A DNA stretch of 64,000 nucleotides. It comes from Gambelia wislizenii. Taxonomy: Eukaryota; Chordata; Lepidosauria; Squamata; Crotaphytidae. Shown piece after piece: positions 55,740 through 64,000 of this stretch (position 1 is the first letter of the stretch; each line of letters begins with the position of its first letter). The notes under the pieces are model-generated. The model was not told the DNA's origin. It was given only the letters and a program-made list of their open reading frames with translations, and did no database searches. A program made the translations under genes and the position numbers. The stretch covers positions 88,123,501-88,187,500 of the forward strand of contig JAUMIR010000004.1 of NCBI GenBank assembly GCA_030847615.1. Direction: 5' to 3'.

Positions 55740-56092
55740 CTCTAACTCATTGTAGTGTGCCTTCAAGTCATTGCTGACTTACGGCGATCCTACGGAGAAC
55801 CAATCACTGGGTTTCTCTAACTTTAACTGTAATTCCTCTAACTTGTTGTAGTGTGCCTTCAAGTCATTGCTAACTTACAGTGATCCTACAGTGAACCAAA
55901 CACTGAGTTTTCTTGGCAAAATTTGTTCAGATTTTTGCTACTGCTCTTTGGGCAAGTCATACTCTCTCAACCTCAGAAAAGAGCAATGGCAAAGTCTCCC
56001 AGTGAGTTTCCATGGCTAAGCTGAGATTCAAAACCTGGTCTCCCAAGTCCTAGTCCAACATTCAAATCACTATACCGCTGTATGGCTAGACT
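55740..56092 (-). mobile_element. tRNA-derived SINE with internal tandem duplication
   Basis: The SINE 3' tail (CTCTAACT..TTGTAGTGTGCCTTCAAGTC..) occurs at 55740-55815 and again at 55836-55912, a 96-bp period. Core and tRNA-like head follow (ATTCAAAACCTGGTCTCCCA, AATCACTATACCGC). Minus orientation, same family as 43150-43378. Confidence 0.75.
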
Positions 56093-56849
56093 AGACTGAA
56101 ATTATTCCAAAATGCAGTCAAATCCTTAAAAGACCTTTTCATCAACTGTCCCCAAATGTTACAAATGGAAGTGCATTTGAAGTCAACGAGCCTAGCAAAC
56201 TCGAGCTTGGCAACTGAGTGCAGCTATCTTTTGTGCCCAAACTTAACCAATCATGGCTCCAAGGCAGGGCTTGCCTCCACCGTACCATTCCCTAGAAGTG
56301 GAGGAGCAAGGGGGCGTTTCTAATGGCTTATAATTGTATTGGAAAGAGTCATGAACCATAGCTACTGCCCAACTGCTAACTAAGTAATGTTTGTTTTTAT
56401 TTAAATTGTACAGATAAGGAAGCTGGATTTCATCCAAGGCTCTTCATTACTATTCCATTCATCCTGTGACTACTGCTGCTGCAATATCTGTCAGGAACTG
56501 GAAGATAAATAACAGCAAGGCTGTGGAACTGCTGTCAGACACATTCAGTCTAACAACAGGTAGGAGTGCCTAAAGAAATGGAAAAGAGGACTGAAGGTGA
56601 GTTTCATTTGGTGATTGGAAAAGGAGACCTGCATTCCTTCCTAATGGGCAAGCAAAGAGATTTGTCAGTGGGTTTCCCACAGGCAGGAGAACTTCTTTTT
56701 AGTTTTACCTGTTTGACCTGTGAAACAGGTGTCTAGATCTGATCTGCTACAGCAACCATGCTAGTTAGTACAGTATTTGACTGGGTTTGCAAAGTTTAAT
56801 ACAATGCCTGACTGGGTTTTACAAAATGATGTAGTGTTCGTATATGACA
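56093..56849. other. Intergenic, no gene seen
   Basis: No recognisable exon or transposon. ACAGTATTTGACTGGGTTTG and AATGCCTGACTGGGTTTTAC near 56770-56820 form a short local repeat. Confidence 0.4.
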
Positions 56850-57560
56850 CCAGAGAAATTGTGCAGAATGTATAAGGGTGTGTCAAATGTATATTGGAAA
56901 TAAGAACAACGTGAAGAGATGTATCGTATGTGGTGGGCATGTGAAAAACTAAGAAGTTTTGGGATAAAAGTCACACTCTGATGCCAGTAATTTTAAAGGT
57001 TAATATTCAATTAAAACTAGAACTTTTTCTTTTGGGACTTATAGATGAACATTTAGAAAACAAACATGGAAGACTACTTCAATATAAAAAAACAGCAACA
57101 AGATGAATATATATGCAGAAATGGAAGAATTCATCATTACCTACTAGGGAGGAATGGTTGTTGAAATTGACGGACTTTGTAGAAATGGACAAATTATCTT
57201 GTTTGATTAGAGAAAAATCATTAATGACATTTTGAAAAGATTAGAAAGCTTTTATGGACTTTTTTTGCAAATAAAATATGATTTGTCAATTTTGGGTTTT
57301 GATAACTCATAAGGATTTTATAACTAAAAGAAGTGTAATAATTTGTATTAAGAGAGGTATGATTACATTATGACTGAGTATAACTGCTGAGAAGAAAGCT
57401 CGATGTCACTTTTCATTCCGCACACACCCCTTTCCTATATCTCTTTTCCTATATCTTTATGTATCTTATCTTTCTTTGTCTATTTTTCTTTGTTTTTCTT
57501 GTTGTATTTGTAGTTTTTAGTGTATTTGGAAAAATTGCTAATAAAGAATTATAAAACTGT
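56850..57560 (+). mobile_element. L1 LINE, ORF2 C-terminus and 3' UTR
   Basis: Translating with frameshifts gives MYRMWWACEKLRSFG, then LFLLGLIDEHLENKHGRLLQ, WKNSSLPTREEWLLKLTDFV and EMDKLSCLIREKSLMT, the cysteine-domain end of lizard L1 ORF2. A T-rich 3' UTR with TATCTTTATGTATCTTATC follows, and the element ends at AATAAAGAATTATAAAA. 5'-truncated and broken, as most L1 copies are. Confidence 0.8.
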
Positions 57561-59214
57561 GTAGGACTCTTTATGTACCTTACAATCTCTTTCATTCTGC
57601 CCTAAGAGAGGAGGTGGCATCGAAGTTACCTTCCATAGGTCATTTGCAGTGACTAATAGTGTGTTGTTGGGAATGAGCATACTGAATTCAGCACTGAAGA
57701 AAACTCAAAGGACATGACATGGGGTGGGGTGGGGGAAGATGGGGAAACTGGAGAGTGTTTTATGCACCTGTGTGTAGAAAGTTGCCTCTACTGGGCCATT
57801 TTGTATTTGTGTGCAATTTAAAGAGCAACTTGATATTAAACTTCCAGTTGGTAAACTAAGGACAGGTTTATATCCCAAACACAAAAAGAAGAATTAATGG
57901 ATCCTATTGAAACTAGGTAGTACAACTTTACTAAGTTCATTCATCCCCAGCCCCCAAACACTGCTGCCTTGAAACAGATCCACCACATCTAGAAGAAGTC
58001 TGAGAATCCCCATTTTCTACACAACTCTCCAGTGCTCTAGCCTGATGCACCAGCTCATCCACTGGTGCCTGCCAGCTGCTTCCTTTCCGCTTCCCCACTG
58101 CACACTGGAACATGAGGCAATCATTCAGAAAGAGTTACCGTCAGGGTGTAATGCATTAATGGGAAAGATAGCCCATGGGGGACAGCTTCTATTCCACCCC
58201 CATAGAGATGGGGCAAGGGTTTGGATCTCCTAGAATAATATCATAGAAGGAAGAGATGGAAGGCCTTCACCCTGCAGAATTTTCTTTCTGATCAGTAGCA
58301 ATTTACCATGTGAAGGGGCTGGATATTTATAATTATGCTCAGTATGGCCACTTTGAAAAATCTATATGACTCTAGGCTCTGCGTACATCACCATGTCAAC
58401 TCTCTGAACAGAGGCATCCATCAGCTACCATGCATCATAGATCTTGGTGAGCACTTGGGAAATGCTCAGTGATGCCTGTATCCTACATCCTGGTTCAGAA
58501 AACATTCTGGTCCAAAGCCAGGCACCCCAGTTTGGACCCATAGAGGAAAGTATCCAGAACACCACAAGAAACTTATGAAACTCAGTAACGGCAATCTTGG
58601 TTCTGTCTACCAAGTGATGCAGCCAACAGAAGCTAAAGTTATTCTTTTAGTCATGATATGAAGTTAAAAAGGCATTGTGCTTTCTCCTATCTCACTAGAT
58701 GTAAATCTGGTACAGGCATGGCAGCAACTCTTGTAGCAACAGGGGGTAGGGGGTCAGTCAGGACAAACAGCTAAACTGTTTGTCCTGACTGACTTTAAAC
58801 GATAAAGTTGGGATAAAGAAGCCCATGCCTACTGATCTCTTTATCCACTCTGCCAGAAAGTCAAAATCAACTGCATTGGAGGTATCTCCTCCTTGCACTT
58901 TTCAGAATTTAGTCTCCCATACCTATTCTCATGGCGAGGGTGAAGATACAAAGGCCCAATAAAGGGACAAGCCTTCAGAAGTATGCCATGATAAAATTCT
59001 TGTCTGCACTTACTGAAAAAATGTTCTCTGTTCCTCTGGAAGGAATACATAAGGTGCCTTTCTCAGTGAATGTGTGTGGAGTAGGTGATGGGGTGGGTAG
59101 CATATGTTCTAGCCATTTTCCAGGGAAAAGGAGCTCTCGTCAAGTGCAGGGAAGGCTGGAAGCGGACAGACCATGCTTCCTACCCTAATGCTGTGAGCCC
59201 AAGCTGTTCTTAAA
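57561..59214. other. Intergenic, no gene seen
   Basis: Unique sequence apart from the hairpin at 58753-58793. No exon or transposon identified. Confidence 0.4.
58753..58793. repeat. Perfect 18-bp inverted repeat, 5-nt loop
   Basis: GTCAGTCAGGACAAACAG (58753-58770), loop CTAAA, then CTGTTTGTCCTGACTGAC (58776-58793), with no mismatch. A transcript would form a stable stem-loop. The arms are too short for a usual microRNA precursor and there is no U-tract after it, so no function is assigned. Confidence 0.95.
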
Positions 59215-59545
59215 AATTTATTACTCTGTTGCAACATGAAAAATAAGACAGAGAAGCAATCATTAGTATAACTATAACTCCCCGTGCAATAGTCACACTT
59301 GTAAATTGAGATTTATGATTGTAGCTGCCGATATTTTAGAGCAGGGTGCTGGCGCCGGCATCAGCAAAGCCCCACTGCTCGCTGCCCCGGCGCTGTTACA
59401 GTTTATCACAATCTGCAGAGATTATTGCAATGAATAATACAGAACAGCCTGGCAGTGAAGAACTATTCCCGATCAAACGCTTCTGTAAACAACTGAATAA
59501 ATAATATTTCTCATCCTTTCTTTGAAGCCATTGCAGGCCTGGGGA
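59215..59545. other. Candidate conserved non-coding block
   Basis: Repeat-free sequence with CTCCCCGTGCAATAGTCACA, GAGATTTATGATTGTAGCTG, GGCGCCGGCATCAGC and TCTGCAGAGATTATTGCAAT, mixing a GC-rich core with AT-rich shoulders. TTATTGCAATGAATAATAC resembles C/EBP- or POU-type sites. No coding frame. Confidence 0.45.
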
Positions 59546-60599
59546 GATTGTTCACTGCAAAAGAGTAGTGAGCTGGGGCAGTGAGCAATAGATTAAATGC
59601 AACACCAGGCACTTGGTACAAACTTGGTTCAGCCCATTCTCTAACAGTCACTGCTCATAATCCCTTCACCCTTTTATGAAGGAGGCAGCCAGTAAAGAAG
59701 CAGCATGGCTAAGACCATATTGAAAGCCAGTGGCAGAGAGAGGAAAGAATATCAAATTTCTTGATATCAAATTTCCCGAGCCCAGTGGTGTTGTTAATCA
59801 GCCAGGTACAGATAGTCCATATATCCTTTCAGTATATATCTGATTATTTGTCGAAATAGATGGGGGGGAAATCACACAGACAGATGACAGATAAAAATAT
59901 GTAGCGGATGGGGGCAAGGAGATAGGAGGACAATGTTGCTCACAGGCAAGTTCAGCAGCAGGTGCAAGTATGATGAAACACTATCCCCTGAGAGACATCA
60001 GAGCAGTCTCTCAGGCCACAAGGAGTTAGAGGGTATACAGGGAAACCAGGCTCTCCGCTTGCATAAATGTCAATAAGTAATGTAACATGATGAAGATTAT
60101 GTGCCAACATGTGCAAAAAGGGCATCTCTTGCAGGATGTTAAAGGATAAAGTTCAGCTCTGGAACAGCCCTCTATTTCCATTGCTACATCAGAGACATCT
60201 CTGGCTCTCTTTAACCTGTTCTGTGGTTTGGATTTTCAGTATGACAGCTGAAACACTAGGGAGCCAAAGGGATTTAAGGGCAAAGCTTTCCATTTAAGCT
60301 TTGATGCATTGCTCAGACATCTACTAGTGAAACATTTTTACAGAAATCATAGAGGAAGAACATTCCCCACACCATTCTTTAATCACCTCAGTCTAGGAAG
60401 AGATTGGCTGGAAAGAAGCCCTACATATTCACAATATTCATAATCGGTAAATGAACATATATGAGGAAACAAAGGTTCCTTCTGTTACATGTGTATGCAG
60501 CTTACTGGGTAGGGGACAGTAACCCCAACATAAACCTTATAGAAACAGGCAATCTGTGCTTCATGAAAATGTTCTGTGGTGTGTGCACGAGCAGGGGGA
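59546..60599. other. Intergenic, no gene seen
   Basis: TATCAAATTTCTTGATATCAAATTTC near 59750 is a local direct/inverted repeat. No exon or transposon identified. Confidence 0.4.
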
Positions 60600-60692
60600 T
60601 ACTAAATCACATTATTTAATTCATTACTGTTGGATAGTTAATTTCATTAGCAGTAATTAATAATGAAATGGCTTTGTAAAATACAATTGATG
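60600..60692. other. Candidate conserved TAAT-rich block
   Basis: CATTATTTAATTCATTACTG, GTTAATTTCATTAGCAG and TAATTAATAATGAAATGG place several homeodomain cores within 70 bp. Possible enhancer core; inference only. Confidence 0.4.
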
Positions 60693-61299
60693 CTTCTGCC
60701 CCGTCTGGTATTCAGTAGCATAACAGCAAGGGGGAACCAGAAACACAAGAGGCAGCAAGAGATAAACACACCAAAAGAACGAAACACCTCCCAAAGGGAT
60801 TCTGTCCTAGTCTGGAACTCTGGTGTAGAAAGACAAAGCAACTCACCAAAGCCCAAAATGTAAGGGCTGATCTGATTTCTTGAGCCCCAGATGTTGCCTT
60901 CAAGGGCTACTTGTTCAACTGTCTTATGTAAGCTCTACAGACCTCATTAAAATAGCCATAGTAAGTAGCACTCCTCCATCCAAATTGGCCTACACCTTCC
61001 TCTCTGTCTCCCCTCAAAAGAAAAAAGTTAAGAGCAAGACCATGCTGTAAAGTCAACTGGCAGTATTTGGCTGAGTTCAATGTCATTGTCTTCCAGCTAT
61101 ATTTCAACCATTTTTCCCATCTTACTTCAGAATTACCAACTACCACCTCAACTTATCCACTCGGGCATTATCCACTTCTTGGACTATCATTCAGGTTATT
61201 CTAAACATTGTTCTCTGGTTCTTAGGACCACACACAAGACACTTCTAAAGTTTAACCGTAACACCTTTTTTCTGGTGGCTGAATTTTGATGTTCATATC
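60693..61299. other. Intergenic, no gene seen
   Basis: Nothing recognised. Short frames on both strands overlap and lack motifs. Confidence 0.35.
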
Positions 61300-61435
61300 C
61301 AGTGATTCCCAAACTTTGGTCTTCCAGGTGTTTGAGACTTTATCTGCCAGAAGCCCTAGCCACCTTGGCCAACAGTCAGGAATTCTAGGAGATAAAGTCC
61401 AAAACATCTGGAGGACCAAAGTTTGTGAACCACTG
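61300..61435. mobile_element. hAT MITE with intact 8-bp target duplication
   Basis: 136 bp, starting CAGTGATTCCCAAACTTTGG and ending CCAAAGTTTGTGAACCACTG, near-perfect inverted repeats. The arms extend almost to the centre (TTGGCCAACAG). TTCATATC flanks it exactly on both sides (61292-61299 and 61436-61443). Eight-base duplications and CAGTG termini are diagnostic of hAT transposons. Non-autonomous and comparatively recent. Confidence 0.95.
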
Positions 61436-61499
61436 TTCATATCAGATATTTGTACTTTCCATGCCATTTCCATCCCACTGCTATAGTTACATTTTTATT

Positions 61500-61640
61500 T
61501 GATGATGATGATGATGATTTCTTACCCACCTCTCCCTATGAATTGAGGTGGGGAACAATAGATTAAAACAGAGCAGTTAACATAATGCAGTTAAAAACAT
61601 GAACACCAATTAAAAATACATAATTGAGTTTCATTCCAGA
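61500..61640 (-). mobile_element. L2-type LINE 3' end with (GAT)n
   Basis: GATGATGATGATGATGATTT, then TACCCACCTCTCCCTATGAA, GAGGTGGGGAACAATAGATT and AAAACAGAGCAG, the mirror layout of an L2 3' UTR and its short tandem tail. Confidence 0.5.
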
Positions 61641-62189
61641 GCTTATACCTACAACTTTGAAGGAAAACTGCTGACACCTCTCACCACAAATGGGCTACCT
61701 GTAGTTGATATGTCATCTCAATGGAGACTGTAACATCAAACATTGAAGCCACATAGGTGGCAAGTACAGATTGGTGTTTCTCTCCTTTTGTGATCTCTAT
61801 ATTAGCTCTGAAGAATTCTCAAAGTGGGTCCTTTCTGAATTTATGCTTGGTCCTCAACTGGTTCACCCACTTCACCAAGAGCTAACAAATATACTTACTA
61901 AAGTCCTGTATACTTCCTGGGCACTTCCAGTTTACCATCTCAGGGGGGGGTGTCAACAAATAAATGTCAAGCAGTAGGTTCTTGGGAAGACCTTCCACAC
62001 TGCAGATCCACTTGTAAGGAATGCTCAGATTTCAGAGGTGTTCCAAAAAATCCTAGTTTTTGTGAGGCCAGCAACAACACTACTTTGCATTCCAAATGCA
62101 GGCTGATTACTCCAGTTTCCTCAAAGGGCCCCTGGGACAAGGGCCCAGCCTTTTGGGGAGGGGGGAGGCAATGAGTCTATGTTCCATGA
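61641..62189. other. Intergenic, no gene seen
   Basis: No recognisable exon or repeat. Confidence 0.35.
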
Positions 62190-62720
62190 GCAGGAATCGG
62201 TTCCAATTAATCCCCTCTCAGCTTGGCCTACCCGCTTCATTACCTCTCCTTGATGAGAACCATCAGTGGGGCCTGTATGATTTTGCTAATTAGCCTCACT
62301 TCGTTTATCATTTCCATTTTCTCTCAGCGACGCACGGCTTGCTGGGCGACAGCTTCATCTCCTGCTGAAACAATGCAGCCCCTTCTGTGCCTGTCTCACT
62401 TAGCGCTGTCACTGCAGCCATTATGAAATTGGGGTTTCATTTACACACTAATTAAACATTACAGCTTGTTCACAATTACAACATGGGGATGAGGAGGTAA
62501 CTAATTACTTAAGAAATGAGCTAACATTTATCTCCAATTCTTCTCCCCTTTATCTGTCTCCCCGCCTTCTCCAATCAAGATTAGATTGTTGTTCAACAGA
62601 GATGGTGCTGGAGGCCCTAGGTAGCCTCTGCATATGCAGCATCCCTTTCTCAGGACAGTTTATGGGACTGGGGGCGGGGGATGCAAATAAATCATAACCT
62701 AATTGCTGCAAAGCTTGCAG
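62190..62720. other. Candidate conserved non-coding block
   Basis: GGTTCCAATTAATCCCCTCTC, GATTTTGCTAATTAGCCTCA, TTACACACTAATTAAACATT and GGAGGTAACTAATTACTTAA lie within 320 bp. There is also AGCGACGCACGGCTTGCTGG and CATTATGAAATTGGGGTTTC. Four TAATTA cores in repeat-free sequence make this the strongest enhancer-like block in the window. No exon seen. Confidence 0.5.
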
Positions 62721-63323
62721 GGGACCATCAAAATCACCAACACATTAGATGAAAGCAGAAGCAAGCACCCCATTACTCACCCCAGAGAATATGGACTGAT
62801 TTCTTGCGAATTTACCCCGGGCGGGGGGGGGGAGCCTTAGTCACTGCTTAGCATCAGGCACTGCTCTCCAAATACTGAAGTGTTAGTGGTTATGCTCTGT
62901 TCCTGGTTAAGTCTACAGACCAGCCTCATAGTATTTACTGACACACTCCATTCCAAATGGACACTGTCCTTGGCTCACATATGTGTTTGAAGTTGCGCTG
63001 ATATTAACCGCACCGGGCAGTACAGACAACAAGGAAAATCAATGGTTCTTTTTTATTTCCCCTGGGAGAAGTAGGCAGGGAGTTAACTGCCACAACTGGT
63101 TGGGTTGGAGCCAGCACCACTGCTCCCTTCTGCTTTGGTCACGTCTGCTACACAGAGAGCTATACTAACCTTCTTGTACTGTTTCAACTGAGATTACCTT
63201 CTATTCCATACAATATTCCCCCACTTCCAGTGTATCCAAATGAGTGCAGTGTGCTTACCTAGCCATTCAACTTTGTTTCCTTGTAATGCTATAGCTTCCT
63301 TGAGATTATGTTCAAATATTATA
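62721..63323. other. Intergenic, no gene seen
   Basis: CGGGCGGGGGGGGGGAGCC at about 62819 is a G tract. No exon or transposon identified. Confidence 0.35.
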
Positions 63324-63550
63324 CAGTGGGCCCTTGGTATCCACTGGGGTTTAGTCCCAGGACCTCCCGTAGATATCAAAATCCATGAATGCTCAAGTCC
63401 CATTATATACGAGGGCAAAGTAAAATGGTGCCCCATATATAAAATGGCAAAATTAAGGTTTGCTTTTCAGAATTTTAAAAAATATGTATTTTCAAGCCAT
63501 GGATGGTAGAATCTGTGAATGCAGAATCCGTGGATATGGAAGGCCAACTG
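63324..63550. mobile_element. Tigger-like MITE with TA duplication, best copy
   Basis: Starts CAGTGGGCCCTTGGTATCC and ends GGATATGGAAGGCCAACTG, with TA at 63322-63323 and 63551-63552. Internal landmarks: TAGTCCCAGGACCTCC, TCAAGTCCCATTATATACGA, AATTAAGGTTTGCTTTTC and TTTTCAAGCCATGGATGG. No transposase. Reference copy for the family in this window. Confidence 0.9.
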
Positions 63551-63989
63551 TAATGAAATTTTCAAAGAGATGTCCATGTTAGTTTGTTTTAGTACAAAAA
63601 GGAACAGTCAGGGAAGAGGTATATAGTAGTTTCAGACTAACTTAAAGGTACCGCTAGAGCCACTTCCCCTGGCTTCCCTTTTTGCCATGAAGTTTGGTCA
63701 GAATATAAATCTTTGACTTCAAGTTTGAATACCATCTCAATGCAACACCCCCGCCATCTTCAAAGGGAAGAAGGAAAATGGAAAACATATCACTGTGTGA
63801 TGTGTGCCTTAAAGACTGAAACATCAGAAGGAAAACTGGTGTGCACTTCGGGACCCAAATTTATACATCAGCTTCATTACTCAGTCGATGACCCCCACAC
63901 CTGTTTTCAAGGGACCAAGAAAAATATAAAGGATTGTCAAGTCATCTCTTTCTTGAATACTGATATTTCACAACAAAATTTTGTGTATA

Positions 63990-64000
63990 CAGTTGTCCCT
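63990..64000. mobile_element. Possible start of another TA-flanked MITE
   Basis: CAGTTGTCCCT after TA (63988-63989) fits the start of the Tigger-like family or its mirror end, but the window stops after 11 bases. Confidence 0.4.

Noticed and set aside
58753..58793. The perfect hairpin as a microRNA precursor or terminator
   Set aside because: The stem is only 18 bp with a 5-nt loop, shorter than usual microRNA precursors, and bacterial-type terminators do not apply to this genome.

Overview
The window is nuclear DNA from a vertebrate and reads as non-coding, repeat-rich squamate sequence, most likely a lizard. The strongest pointer is a tRNA-headed SINE at 33192-33465 whose promoter boxes and tail match the Sauria SINE family of scaled reptiles. 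The repeat mix also fits: CR1, L2, L1, an RTE-like LINE, a Penelope-like element, a DIRS1-like retrotransposon, hAT and Tigger-like MITEs and a MIR-like relic. I recognise no host protein-coding exon, tRNA or rRNA gene. Every long open frame with recognisable homology belongs to a retroelement. The other long frames lie in GC-rich or tandem repeats and look spurious.

Layout. 1-8.5 kb is mostly unique AT-rich sequence with one TA-flanked MITE and two candidate conserved non-coding blocks (2.8-3.2 and 3.5-3.9 kb). 9.15-12.8 kb holds a 0.42-kb near-perfect palindrome next to a 3.2-kb minus-strand DIRS1-like element. That element has inverted terminal repeats, an internal complementary region joining copies of both ends, a tyrosine-recombinase relic and an RT/RNase H relic. 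13-19 kb is intergenic with SINE, CR1 and MITE scraps. 19.1-27.4 kb is a nested complex: a plus-strand L2-type LINE (A) cut in three by a 1.87-kb GC-rich TA-flanked foldback transposon and by a 3.5-kb minus-strand L2-type LINE (B). 30.2-33.0 kb is a young, 5'-truncated CR1 with a 900-codon endonuclease/RT frame. 36.3-37.8 kb is an RTE-like RT whose catalytic Asp-Asp now reads Ala-Ala. 38-41 kb is an old CR1 carrying at least four later insertions. 41.2-42.1 kb is a Penelope-like 3' end with a GIY-YIG endonuclease and a hammerhead-ribozyme-like motif. 42.7-57.6 kb is mixed intergenic DNA with MITEs, SINEs, L2 and L1 tails and two adjoining minisatellites (54.0-55.2 kb). 57.6-64 kb is mostly unique sequence with candidate conserved blocks, an 18-bp perfect hairpin and a hAT MITE with an intact 8-bp target duplication.

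There is no operon-like cooperation here. The story is layered transposition in what looks like a gene-poor region, with several TAATTA-rich blocks that could be long-range enhancers of a developmental gene outside the window. Family assignments rest on motif recognition from memory; none was checked by a database search.
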